Part shown: one piece after another, positions 1 through 9,900 of the stretch
Layout: each line of letters begins with the position of its first letter
Position numbering within the stretch: position 1 is the stretch's first letter
Notes under the pieces: generated by a model
What the model was told of the DNA's origin: nothing
Database searches by the model: none
What the model saw: the letters and a program-made list of their open reading frames with translations, nothing else
Position numbers and translations under genes: made by a program
Origin: Prevotella sp.
GTDB taxonomy: Bacteria; Bacteroidota; Bacteroidia; Bacteroidales; Bacteroidaceae
Reading direction: 5' to 3'
Length of the DNA: 64,000 nucleotides
Assembly: GCA_015060535.1 (NCBI GenBank)
Contig: SUYH01000008.1
Location: 1 to 64,000, forward strand

Positions 1-1510
1 TAAAGTCTCGTTGGATTGTTTTTACAGATACATCAATCCTTTTGGACATTTCATTCAATGTGATGGTTGGGTTAAGCACTATCAATTCCAATATATCTAT
101 CTGTCTTTCAGTCAGTTTCTTTAGGACATCCTTTTGGACATTCTTTAGGACATCTTTCAGGACATCGGGGATATTCTTGTCTACTTCCTGAGAACTATCT
201 GGTGATTTTTCTCTTGTCGCAATGTCAGCAATGATATTGCCTGCACCTTCATGACAGGGGATTGTGATACGGAAGAAGGTGCGCTCTTCATCTGTAACGA
301 CAATAGCGCGAGGCGACCCATTGGACTTCAGCACATTCTGGATGGTAGGAATACCAGTACTACGCCCTTCGGTTAATTCCAGTTCCTTCAAGTACTCTCC
401 CAATCGACGGTTACGATAACGTTTGGAAATAAGCAACTCTCCACGATTGATGTCAGCAGCAGGGATGCTACGGTCTGGTCCACCTACGTTCTGGATGGTG
501 ATGCTCTTTGGTTCTACCGTTATCACAACAGGCTCCCACTCCCGATAATCGCGATGATAAAGCGAGTTAGTTATACTTTCCTCCAATGCTTGGTAAGGAT
601 AGGTATAGAACTTGATGCTGTGATTATCATTCTTGGGTTTGATGATGGTCTGCATCACTACCATACGATTCAGATACTCCAGCGTCCGCTCTATAATCTG
701 GGTGACGGAGCCTGTGATAATTGGGGCTTCGTATAGATTATTGGGATTCACCAGCCGACCTTCAGGGAAGAAAACAACCTCCACCTGTGTCCGCTTGAAG
801 AACTTGCTTGGATTCTCACAAAACATCATAGCAGCTACATTCCTCAGCATACGATTTTCAGATGGGCCAACAAACAAATCCATCTGCTCCAGAATCTCGC
901 TCAGCGGTCGTTCATAAAGCTCGTTGGCCAGTTTACTGCCAACCTTCACAAGATACTCACGAAGCAACAGAGTAGAAATGTCCTCCAGCTTGATGTCTGG
1001 ATTTCCTCTTTCATCAAACGGTACACGGCTGGCCAGTTCGCGAAGTTCATCCAGAACCTCACCCTTGGCAATGATACTGCTCGATCCACTGCGAATATAG
1101 AAATATTCCTTGCTTCCATTCTTCGCTGTCACATTCTCTGGAACAGAATATGGCCTATTGATGCCAGCAGGACACCAAATCACCAGAACCTGCTTTCCAT
1201 CCACTTCCTCAACGCTTGTTCTAGGCATGTAGTAGGGCGACATTTTGTTGTTATAGCCTACCATATCTTGAAGGATGCCGTCGATCTTCTCAATGGGTAC
1301 ACCCTCCACGGGGCGGATAGCCATACCAGTATTGTCGTCACTATCTACGCCAACAAGTATATACCCACCTCCAAGATCATCGAAATCATTGGCGAATGCA
1401 CATATACTATGGTATATGCTCGCCGGATTCCAACCCTTCTTGAACTCAATCCTATTGGACTCAATCCTCTGTTTATTCAGCAGGTCTTCTATGTTTATTG
1501 CTAGTGCCAT
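1..1510 (-). CDS. ATP-binding transcriptional regulator, Schlafen/AlbA_2 type (3' end off window)
   Basis: The frame stays open from an ATG at 1510 to the window edge, about 503 codons, with the C-terminus missing. The N-terminal 120 residues fit an AlbA_2 (Schlafen-like) domain: IEFKKGW, then ICAFANDFDDLGGGYILVGV. The middle fits a GHKL-like ATPase region of the COG2865 family: EESITNSLYHRDY, then EGRSTGIPTI. The end is a winged helix (LTERQIDILELI, then EMSKRIDVSVKTIQRD). A linker before the helix repeats DVLK three times. Such proteins are usually DNA-binding regulators or defence-linked accessory proteins; the target is unknown. It has its own promoter and lies downstream of the conflict operon on the same strand. 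Family call is firm, role is not. Confidence 0.85.
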   Translation of the reverse strand, partial: MALAINIEDLLNKQRIESNRIEFKKGWNPASIYHSICAFANDFDDLGGGYILVGVDSDDNTGMAIRPVEGVPIEKIDGILQDMVGYNNKMSPYYMPRTSVEEVDGKQVLVIWCPAGINRPYSVPENVTAKNGSKEYFYIRSGSSSIIAKGEVLDELRELASRVPFDERGNPDIKLEDISTLLLREYLVKVGSKLANELYERPLSEILEQMDLFVGPSENRMLRNVAAMMFCENPSKFFKRTQVEVVFFPEGRLVNPNNLYEAPIITGSVTQIIERTLEYLNRMVVMQTIIKPKNDNHSIKFYTYPYQALEESITNSLYHRDYREWEPVVITVEPKSITIQNVGGPDRSIPAADINRGELLISKRYRNRRLGEYLKELELTEGRSTGIPTIQNVLKSNGSPRAIVVTDEERTFFRITIPCHEGAGNIIADIATREKSPDSSQEVDKNIPDVLKDVLKNVQKDVLKKLTERQIDILELIVLNPTITLNEMSKRIDVSVKTIQRDF

Positions 1511-1526
1511 AATCTATTTTCGTTTG

Positions 1527-1534
1527 CAAAGTTA
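1527..1534 (-). promoter_or_regulatory. Bacteroidetes -7 promoter element (TAACTTTG)
   Basis: TAACTTTG on the minus strand matches the Bacteroidetes -7 consensus TAnnTTTG and sits 16 bases before the ATG of the AlbA_2 regulator. This suggests the regulator is transcribed separately from the upstream operon. Confidence 0.6.
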
Positions 1535-1556
1535 CAATATTTCTTCCAAATAATCA

Positions 1557-1880
1557 TTAATCCCAACCTTCATCATCATTATTCTCCATATACCGACTCA
1601 TGCCGTTATCGTCCATTTCGTCCTCAGATGCAGGGTCGAAGCCACGCATATTATCGCAACTACTTGACTTATGAGAGTGCAAAGAGGAAGATGATGTACT
1701 TGTAGGAGCTGCAGTTTTAGGCAACTCCTCTTGAACAAAGGATGATGTATCAGGAGTTTGTTGTTCAAGAATAGTCGGATTATCATAGACAATCGGTTCA
1801 GTTTGCCTTGACTTATTCTCACATGCTATTATGAATAGTGAGAGTGCAAGTGTCAGAAAAACAGCATTACAATTTCTCAT
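1557..1880 (-). CDS. small putative lipoprotein, last gene of MoxR/vWA operon
   Basis: This is a 107-aa protein. Its N-terminal hydrophobic signal ends in a lipobox (LFIIAC, Cys20), so it is predicted to be lipidated and exported. The rest is low-complexity Ser/Thr/Pro sequence followed by an acidic C-terminal tail (ASEDEMDDNGMSRYMENNDD). It starts 3 bases after the stop of the vWA gene, so it belongs to the same transcript. No catalytic motif is visible and I do not recognise a characterised family. An exported lipoprotein at the end of an otherwise cytoplasmic ATPase operon is unusual. It might be an envelope sensor or tether, or an unrelated passenger. Confidence 0.65.
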   Translation of the reverse strand: MRNCNAVFLTLALSLFIIACENKSRQTEPIVYDNPTILEQQTPDTSSFVQEELPKTAAPTSTSSSSLHSHKSSSCDNMRGFDPASEDEMDDNGMSRYMENNDDEGWD

Positions 1881-1883
1881 ATT

Positions 1884-3626
1884 TTAATTTAGGTCATTCA
1901 TAACCATATTACAGAATTCTTCAGCTTTATTAGATTGGAATACTTTTGCGCCAATATCTTTCAATCTTTCGTATTTGGCCAAAGTAGAACTTTGGCCAAT
2001 AATGAATATGTATAATATATTGTCGTTATCAATATATTCCCTAAAATAATTCAGAGATTCCTGCATATTTCCCAACTCACCGTCAGTAATGATAATCGTA
2101 ACGATTTCATTCTTAGATTTATCTATCGTGTTTCGAATGGCAGATATCGGGAAAGTTGTACCACCTTGTCCATTTACTAACAACTGACTCCTAACGTCTT
2201 CATAGTCATCAGTCCAATTAATATTTACTCCGACCCTCTCACTGAATTCTATAAGAGCTATTTTACCTTGTATTTTTTCGAAGTAAGATATTATGCCATA
2301 TGCAGCCAAAACGGCTTGATGCATATTGCTCGACTCATCTAGGACGTTTTTCATACTACCAGAAGTATCCAAAACTAGCAACAAGTCTCTATTCCTTTTT
2401 TCAACCCCTTCAATGTCATTTATGGATTTTTCCCATTTTTTTGTTGTCAGACCAGGAATTATTCGTGGTGATGTCATAAATGAGAGCATTAAATCCAAGT
2501 CATCAACAGGATCACCAATCCTCCATGCAGACGGATATGTGTATGCGTCTTTGCTTCCAGCCAGAGAATATTCTTCAATTGGAATAATGCCGGCACCGTT
2601 AATAGTGAACCACAGTTTTTCTTTTTGTGCTTCTGTCATACCCCCTATCCCAACAATAGACAAAATCTGTGAGAACTGCTTTACATTTGTTTCCTCAGCA
2701 AGAGCTTCTATGGCTTCTTTTATTTTATCTGGGTCTGCAAAAACAAAAGCGCTCCCATTGCTATTGCCATCTTTGGGACGTCCTGCATTTGTAGGCTTAA
2801 AATTCTCTGGACTGCCCTGCTGCTGACCGTGTTGCTGACTGCTTTGTTGCTGACCACCCTGTTGACTGCTTTGTTGCTGAGCGCTCTGTTGTTGGTCCAC
2901 AGACTGTTCCTTCGATTCCAACTTGTCTTTTATATATAATTCAAAGAAAGCTTTTGTATATTCCTCTGTCTTATCTAAAAAAGAATTTTTATCTTCAATG
3001 CCATTTTCCTTAAACTTTAAAGCAAGCTTATTGACAATAGACATAAGTTCAGAATCTGTCTCATTGATTTCTAAACTTCTTCCCCAAATGGCTTCTTTGG
3101 TTAAGAACATTAATTTGTTGTGTCGAGGACATAGGCGCAAATCTGCACCTTTCTTAATCCAATTTATCTCACTTTTTAATGTATCTTCTGGATGCCTGAT
3201 AAAATTTTTAGTATCAACAATAATATCTGCAGCTTGATTTGAAATAGACCCACAAGCAAATTCAATGTTTATCCCCATAGAAGAAAAATCTCTATTATAA
3301 ACATCAATTATTCGTTTGAGCATTCGAAAGTGGGATATTACATCAAATGGACAACACATGTAATGCTCAATTTCATGCCTTGTCAACACCTTAACCTCAT
3401 CGGAGAATTCTTTGTAACTGACTGGGAGCTTTCCAAAATTCAAATGAATCTGCCAAGTTTGATCAATCGTTATGTAGTATTGGCCAGTCGCATAGTTTTC
3501 GTCATCAGCTAGAAGCATTTTTACTTCAGGCATTGGTATCCCTAAGGAACTATGGTATTCGTTATTAAAAACGGATTCGATAGCTTCTTGAGCCTTTTGT
3601 CTATATGCTTCTATATCAAATAGCAT
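1884..3626 (-). CDS. vWA-domain protein with N-terminal HExxH metallopeptidase-like domain
   Basis: About 580 aa. I place the start at the ATG at 3626 (MLFDIEAYRQ), because longer in-frame starts run further into the upstream MoxR gene. The N-terminal domain has HEIEH at residues 84-88, the zinc-binding HExxH motif, followed by CCPFD. This resembles the putative metallopeptidase domain often fused to vWA domains (DUF2201-like). A Gln/Ser-rich linker (about 240-270) is encoded by repetitive DNA. The C-terminal vWA domain carries the MIDAS motif DTSGSM at 420-425, then T and D residues in ITDGELG. In established MoxR-vWA pairs, such as RavA-ViaA and NorQ-NorD, the vWA protein docks on the ATPase ring to remodel a substrate; here the overlap with the MoxR gene suggests the same. 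Whether the HExxH is catalytic is inference. Confidence 0.85.
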   Translation of the reverse strand: MLFDIEAYRQKAQEAIESVFNNEYHSSLGIPMPEVKMLLADDENYATGQYYITIDQTWQIHLNFGKLPVSYKEFSDEVKVLTRHEIEHYMCCPFDVISHFRMLKRIIDVYNRDFSSMGINIEFACGSISNQAADIIVDTKNFIRHPEDTLKSEINWIKKGADLRLCPRHNKLMFLTKEAIWGRSLEINETDSELMSIVNKLALKFKENGIEDKNSFLDKTEEYTKAFFELYIKDKLESKEQSVDQQQSAQQQSSQQGGQQQSSQQHGQQQGSPENFKPTNAGRPKDGNSNGSAFVFADPDKIKEAIEALAEETNVKQFSQILSIVGIGGMTEAQKEKLWFTINGAGIIPIEEYSLAGSKDAYTYPSAWRIGDPVDDLDLMLSFMTSPRIIPGLTTKKWEKSINDIEGVEKRNRDLLLVLDTSGSMKNVLDESSNMHQAVLAAYGIISYFEKIQGKIALIEFSERVGVNINWTDDYEDVRSQLLVNGQGGTTFPISAIRNTIDKSKNEIVTIIITDGELGNMQESLNYFREYIDNDNILYIFIIGQSSTLAKYERLKDIGAKVFQSNKAEEFCNMVMNDLN

Positions 3627-5367
3627 TGTGTTCTGACAGATATTTGAATAATTCGGTATTTTCCTCACCCTTATAGGTGAATTTATATTTCATACGGACA
3701 AATTTAACAGTCAACGTGCACTCGTCAGTAGAGATGTCTTTAATGTGGTACTCTTTGGCTTTTTCAAGATCGCTTATTGTCAAGTCAATCTCTGGAGCCA
3801 CTCGACTTATACAATTGAAAAGCTCTACATTTGAAAGAACATCTTCTTTCTCAAGTACAAATTCTTTTTGTTGAACTGCAATGCCCTTAATCTTTCTTTC
3901 AATCTTATCAGATAAGTACTGTCGATTAGGTATATTATATTTGAAAGCGATTTCTTCCTTGATTTGTTTTAACTGTTCTATGTTTGACGTTACATCTATC
4001 CTTTGATTATACTTAATAATATCTCCATATACTGAGCTATACTTATTTTGTAGAACTGGAAGTATCTCTGCGTTTATTATCAAAGAGTTATAGTTTGAAC
4101 TTTGAGCATCTTGCACTAACTGACCGAAATCTTCCTCCGAAAGTTGCCCCGTTTTTACCTCTTGAAATTTTATAAGCAGATATTTTACGCCTTGGAATTC
4201 CTTATATATACGATTGATGATTTCTCTCGTACCATCCAGATCAATATTCGTAATGAAGTTTGTTGTCTGCTTAGAACTTGAAGTATCCCTCCATGCTTCG
4301 GTAAGTGAAGATGAGTATTTTTTGCTAAGTATAGACCTATGCCAAATCATATATGGTGAAAGTGCCAATATATGTTCAATATAGACCTCTTTATCTCCAA
4401 GAAACCATGCCAAAGCCTTACCATAACGGTAAAGATCTTCTTTTACTCGAACACTTAAAGGTTGCTTGATTTTGCTGCATACTTTCTCCGGAGCATTCAT
4501 ATGGCAATTTTCACATAAATTTTTATCAACAGAAATCATATCATTTGATTCTTTTGATGCGCGTTCACATAGTCTATATGATGCAATGATATAATTAATA
4601 AACAGTTCAGCGTCTTCAGAATAAGGTACGCTTTTAACTTGCTCTTGAATTTCAGCAAGTTCCACTCCTTGCAAATAGGATTCTAAATTATCTTGATGTC
4701 CAAATTTGTCTTTTTTGCCAATTGTGCTGAAACTGTCATAGTCCGGCATTGTTATTGGTAGGGCTAATGCAAATCTATCCTTGAATGGAAGTGACAACTC
4801 CGAATTTGCATTGTCTTTTGGATTCAATGTAGCATATAAAGTAAACGGAGGGACAATTTTACTTTGGTCATGATACTTTACACTTCCCTCTGCTAAAAGA
4901 GACAAAAGAATGTTTTGGGCATAAGGAGACAATCGATTGATTTCATCGATAATTTTCCATTTGGATGTCACGAATTCATTCCAAACGACATTGAGTTTGC
5001 CGTTAACTAATTCTTTTTTTCCAAGCATTTGGGCAAAGTCTAAACTTCCGAGTATCTTTTCTTCAGTTAATTGAGGATGGCCTCTAAGGATGCAATTTTC
5101 TATTTCTTCTTTGGAGAGTTTGCAAAATATTTGCCCTAGATATTTGGATAGAGTAGTCTTTCCTCCGCCATGACCTCCAAATAACATCATAGTACCTCTC
5201 TCTACCAAGGCATTAATTACAGCAAGTGTTTCAACCAGATATACTTTTCTTTCTTTAAGTTTATTAGTAGAGAAATGTACACCTTCAAGCTCGGTGTTGT
5301 GAACATATAAGTTGTTTATTCTAAGCCGATCTAGGGCTTGGACTATTTCTATATTTGTGTGCACCAT
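3616..5367 (-). CDS. MoxR-family AAA+ ATPase
   Basis: This 583-aa protein is a MoxR-type AAA+ ATPase, a cytoplasmic hexameric chaperone-like remodeller that works with vWA partners. Walker A is GGHGGGKT (residues 64-71). Walker B is IIDEI (139-143), followed by NRLSPYAQNILLSLLAEG, typical of MoxR. A sensor region reads ATLNPKDNANSELSLPFKDRF. After the AAA+ core there is a possible metal site (C285, C288, H289, C297) not usual in RavA-type proteins, then a helical C-terminal extension of about 280 residues. The gene starts 1 base after the 510-aa gene and overlaps the vWA gene by about 11 bases, consistent with translational coupling. Family call is firm; the substrate is unknown. Confidence 0.92.
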   Translation of the reverse strand: MVHTNIEIVQALDRLRINNLYVHNTELEGVHFSTNKLKERKVYLVETLAVINALVERGTMMLFGGHGGGKTTLSKYLGQIFCKLSKEEIENCILRGHPQLTEEKILGSLDFAQMLGKKELVNGKLNVVWNEFVTSKWKIIDEINRLSPYAQNILLSLLAEGSVKYHDQSKIVPPFTLYATLNPKDNANSELSLPFKDRFALALPITMPDYDSFSTIGKKDKFGHQDNLESYLQGVELAEIQEQVKSVPYSEDAELFINYIIASYRLCERASKESNDMISVDKNLCENCHMNAPEKVCSKIKQPLSVRVKEDLYRYGKALAWFLGDKEVYIEHILALSPYMIWHRSILSKKYSSSLTEAWRDTSSSKQTTNFITNIDLDGTREIINRIYKEFQGVKYLLIKFQEVKTGQLSEEDFGQLVQDAQSSNYNSLIINAEILPVLQNKYSSVYGDIIKYNQRIDVTSNIEQLKQIKEEIAFKYNIPNRQYLSDKIERKIKGIAVQQKEFVLEKEDVLSNVELFNCISRVAPEIDLTISDLEKAKEYHIKDISTDECTLTVKFVRMKYKFTYKGEENTELFKYLSEHNAI

Positions 5368-5368
5368 A

Positions 5369-6901
5369 TTAAAATTCTTTCTTGAATGATAAAGATATTA
5401 AACCGTTCTTTAGTAATTCTAAGAGATAATCTGGCTTGAAATTGGTTTCATCAATCTCAAATGATGTTAACGAATTAAGCCAGTCAATTTGTGCCTCCAT
5501 CTGAGATTGTTTAAGAATTTCAATAAACTTCTCTTTGGTTTTATTCATGTCACAAATCATATCATAGATTGTACCATCTGATAAAGCGTTGAGAAATGTT
5601 CCATCACTAGAGATTGCTTCAATACCATTTATGAGCGTTGTCAAAGTGCTGCCTTGAGCATAGATCTCGTCACATGAAGCTTTTAACGGCGGATGTTTCT
5701 CGACAAGTTTGTCGAGCAATTGTTTCTTATTATTGTACGTGTTTAAGAATTCTTGGAACCATTCTCTTATAGTTTTTGACGTTTCGTTTTCCTTTTTTGA
5801 TAGTTTAGCTATCTTATCATAGCAAGCATTTAACTTATGAGCGACATCCTCCAATTTAGTTGTTGGTATCTGGGGTAAGACATTGCCTTTTCTTACAGTA
5901 TTATACTCATTGTATAATGCTGTAATTTCTGCCTCTTTTTCAATGCCTAACCAGTCTGTAGTTTGAAATTCCAAAGTACTTTCTTCGTAAAAGTTCTTGA
6001 TTGACGCGTAATTGTTTTGTAATGGCTCCCAAGAATTCGTAAGATAATTAGAAAGGGATTTTGAAATATCTCCTGTTGATGTAACCATTTCTTTGTCGTA
6101 TCGCAGGAATAGTTTTTTCAAATCCTCGTCACCACAGTCGGCTACACCCGTCTTGATTAAGGTGGAAATACATGCCCTTATAGAATTAATCCTTGCCTGA
6201 GCACGTTCACAAAGGGTTGTACCTTTTTCATAGTCATCTATTTCCTTCAAACTTTGTCCCTTTGAAATAGCTTGCTGAATGATTCCTTCATAAAAAGATA
6301 TGGAAGGAATGGCCTTTTGCTCTGGAGTATACAATTGGTCAATGTCTGTAAATGTAAGTTCTACTATTTCTGACATTCCGGCATATTCAGAACTAAGCGT
6401 TGACAAGAAATCGTCTATATTGTTCTCAAACTTATCAGGAGAACTTATAAACGAAGAAACTTCCGACTTTAGTTTTTTGTTAAAATCGGTAACAATAGGA
6501 TCAAACAAATGTTTCTCATCTTCCTGTGGCAAATTTTCCATTGAGGTCAATATGCTATCAATGGAAGTAGAATAGGACTCATAGTTGTCCTTAAGAAAAA
6601 CACTTAATATCTTGATATTCTCATCATTATTTTTCGAATGATCCTGGATCCACCTGATGAATGCATCTAAACCAGGAGCAGTAATCTTTTCATATACTCG
6701 GTCAAAAAGAGAAACCAGTTCTTCTAAACGTTTTTTAAAGTCTGACTTGGAACCGATAGAATGAAGTCTTTCTGTTATAGCATCCAATTCTTGTTTCCAA
6801 GTCGGATTAGACAGTTCTACTTTAAGTAGGTCTGCATATTTTTCACTAGATTTCAATTCCAGTGCTTTCTCGTATTGTGTCTTTATTTTATCAATATTCA
6901 T
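5369..6901 (-). CDS. helical, coiled-coil-rich protein of unknown function
   Basis: The 510-aa protein is Lys/Glu-rich and looks almost entirely alpha-helical. It has no signal peptide, transmembrane segment or recognisable catalytic motif. It overlaps the end of the 1179-aa ATPase gene by 4 bases and is followed by the MoxR gene after 1 base, so the three are probably made in fixed ratio. By position it could be the adaptor linking the large P-loop ATPase to the MoxR/vWA pair, comparable to the VMAP partners described for vWA-MoxR conflict systems. That is inference from layout, not from homology I can see. Confidence 0.7.
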   Translation of the reverse strand: MNIDKIKTQYEKALELKSSEKYADLLKVELSNPTWKQELDAITERLHSIGSKSDFKKRLEELVSLFDRVYEKITAPGLDAFIRWIQDHSKNNDENIKILSVFLKDNYESYSTSIDSILTSMENLPQEDEKHLFDPIVTDFNKKLKSEVSSFISSPDKFENNIDDFLSTLSSEYAGMSEIVELTFTDIDQLYTPEQKAIPSISFYEGIIQQAISKGQSLKEIDDYEKGTTLCERAQARINSIRACISTLIKTGVADCGDEDLKKLFLRYDKEMVTSTGDISKSLSNYLTNSWEPLQNNYASIKNFYEESTLEFQTTDWLGIEKEAEITALYNEYNTVRKGNVLPQIPTTKLEDVAHKLNACYDKIAKLSKKENETSKTIREWFQEFLNTYNNKKQLLDKLVEKHPPLKASCDEIYAQGSTLTTLINGIEAISSDGTFLNALSDGTIYDMICDMNKTKEKFIEILKQSQMEAQIDWLNSLTSFEIDETNFKPDYLLELLKNGLISLSFKKEF

Positions 6902-9900
6902 TTCTCTTCAATTTTTAATAGTTCATCAATATAATTGAATATTTCAGAATACTGTTCTGACTCTGACTGGCAAGCCTTGCAGGTTGCCATCACTTCATCC
7001 ATCTTTGTTTTATATGATGAGTTCGTCAGTGTTGTCTGCAAGAAGTTTTTAAACTTCTGAATATCATTAATATCAATTTTTGTTTCCTTAGCCGGAATAA
7101 GGTTTGCATCAATTACATTTTGCACTTCTTGTTTAGGTGTTAAATACCTTGCAAATTGAATCCAACACCATTCGCCATCATACTTGGGGATTTGGCCTGC
7201 AGGTTTTTGTTCACCATAGCTTATCAACTTAGCAGTAAGCTCGTTTTTGTAAATCTCATTAATCGGAATCTGGTAATCTTTTTCAATTTGGCTCTTCTTT
7301 GAATTAAGCGATACAAGGATGTTAGTAAATTGGTCACAAACGACTTTTACATTGCTCGTAATATCCGAAATTCTTGAAACTACTGAATATATAATGCAGA
7401 AAACAGATATGCTTGATGTATCTTCATTAATTACCCTTTTGCAAAGGGACAATAGCTGAGAAAGTTTCAGTAATTCATCATCATATCCGTAGAAAGGCAT
7501 TTTCGTTGAATTGGTTTTGGCATAAAATTTTGAATATAGTAATTCTGTTATCGATCCTACCGATGTGCCAACTTCTGTCCGTGCTTTAGACAACGCTTTC
7601 TCATTTTCTTCTATCAAACAGTTTAATTGTGTGCGCATTAAAGAAAAATCCATATCACCAGCATATGCCAAAAGATATTGTAGCTGAATAAACAACTGTC
7701 CTTTGATGGAGCCATAAGACATCTTCGTATTATAGGAATTAATCCAATGTTCAGAAAGATTGTTCTTGACAAAATCGAAGAAAACGCTAAGTTTTGTGTC
7801 TGAACGTTCTTTCTTCATCAGTTTCACAAATGCAGTAATCTTTCTTGCAAAGTAATCCTCGCTGTCATAATCTGATAGCATTGTTTTAACGTTGTCATTG
7901 GTCAGAATACGGCGGATCTGGTCAAAGTATAAAGATTTTAAAATACTATTATCATCTGGGGATAAATATAGACTATTACTATTAGTGCCTACCATTTGAA
8001 GAATTCTTATCAGGGAGGGGTTTATCTCTGAAACTTTTTTAGCATTCTCCACAAAGTATAACATACCTATGTACTTGCTAAGATTATCTGTTACAGAAGC
8101 ACTGTCAACACGAGTAAAGTCCCAACAAATATTATCATCATAATCTGACTTAGGGCAAATCATGTCTGTTAAAGCATTATTGTAATCATCTTCTATAGAC
8201 TTTGATATAGACCTAAGAACGCAACTATCTCCCTCTGTCACTAATCGAGAATAATGATCAATTGTTCGGATGGTCTCTTTCTGCTTAGTCCAATCCCTAC
8301 TTTTAATTGTATCTACAACAGACTTAAAATCAAGTGTTAGGTTTTCATCGTAACAAGTGATATCACCACAAGAACCACCTGTTATGAGTATTTTGGCCAC
8401 AGAATCAATAAAGTCTGCTATCTGTCCTCCGAAATTGAATTGATAGTCGTCATAGTAGTCAAAGACTAGCTTCTTCAACTTCACAATCGGCAACACCTCA
8501 CCTGCAGAATCATTGCAGATTTCATTCTTGAGAATATCTATTTTCTCATCCTTTTGAAGAATTAAAATTCTTAATGTTTTCTTTGCGTTGTTGTGAAGTT
8601 CATCTTTCTTTGAATTTATGAAATCCTTGACTCTCATGATATAGTGCTCCAATTGTTGCCCCTCTAATACAGGCATGAATATAATCATATTGTCAGAATC
8701 TCCATTTGTCAACAAAACACTTTGTCTGAAGTTCGCCGTTTCCATTTTCTTCTCCAGGCCCATCTCTTTGTATTTCAATTTGGGAGAACCTATTGGTTGT
8801 TCTATGATTTCACGTATTGCACGAAGAGAGTATTGCATATACAATTCTGATACCCCCTTCATCTTGCATGTATCGTAAAGTGCATTTAAGTTTTCAAAAT
8901 CGTCATCTATTGATTCTTCTTCAACAGAATGCCTTATATATTCAATACAATCCAGTACAAAATCTTTTGTGTCTTTTGTAACAGTATCATCAGGATCTTC
9001 ATATTGGCTTATGAAATCATAAGTAAGTTCTAGGAGTGGAATAAGAAATGATATAGCCAAAGATTTTTCTTTCTTATTGCGACATGCAGAGCTTATACTA
9101 AACGCAATCTTACCGTCTTTATTAGCACATGCGTAAAGTATATAATCAAAATATTTTGCAAGATTCCGGATATAATCTACACTTATATATTTCCCTTGTT
9201 CCTTACATTTGTCAAGATAAGCAGCAAAGTCATCGTTTAGTGCAGGATTAAGTTCTTTTTCTACATCTATCAATTCGTCTGAACAGTAGAAATCCTCCGC
9301 GCTTTCTTTCATGGCATCTTTGTAAGAGTCTTCAACCTTAATGCTTTGAGGCTCAAAATCTAACAAAAGCTTGCCAGAAATAGGACGTAGATAACTATTC
9401 ATTTTACTGAAATAAGAAATCTTAAGGTATTTGACCTCTTCCCCACTTTCATCTATAGGTTCATTGAAAATACTGTTGTTAAGGAATTCTGTGGAATTAT
9501 ATTCCTTAAAAGTGTTATAGTCAATCCTCTCGTGCAGTTTTTGGATGTGTCCAGGACGGCAACGCGACATCCACCAAATAAAATTAACATATCCATTGGG
9601 GCATCCCTGCATGAATTTTCGTTTTAGTAAGTTTACTGTTGGGAATGGGATTTGAAGCGTCTTTAAGCGCCTGTTGGCTGCTGTTTCGCTATCATTATTC
9701 CCGTCTGTACCTTTTTCTTTAGCGACCTCATATCCAGATGCCGGACCATTACCAATTACCAACTGGAATGGTCTCGATTGAACAATTTGGTCAAATAGTT
9801 CTCTCAAAATACCACCACCAGAAGACTCTACGATTCGTTTTAGTTCATAGAACTTTGACTCAAACTCGTCAACCAATAAAAGTGGCGTGTTATTTGTTGA

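Noticed and set aside
1..180. GGACATC-rich tandem repeat as a regulatory array
   Set aside because: It lies inside the open frame of the AlbA_2 regulator and simply encodes the DVLK-repeat linker.
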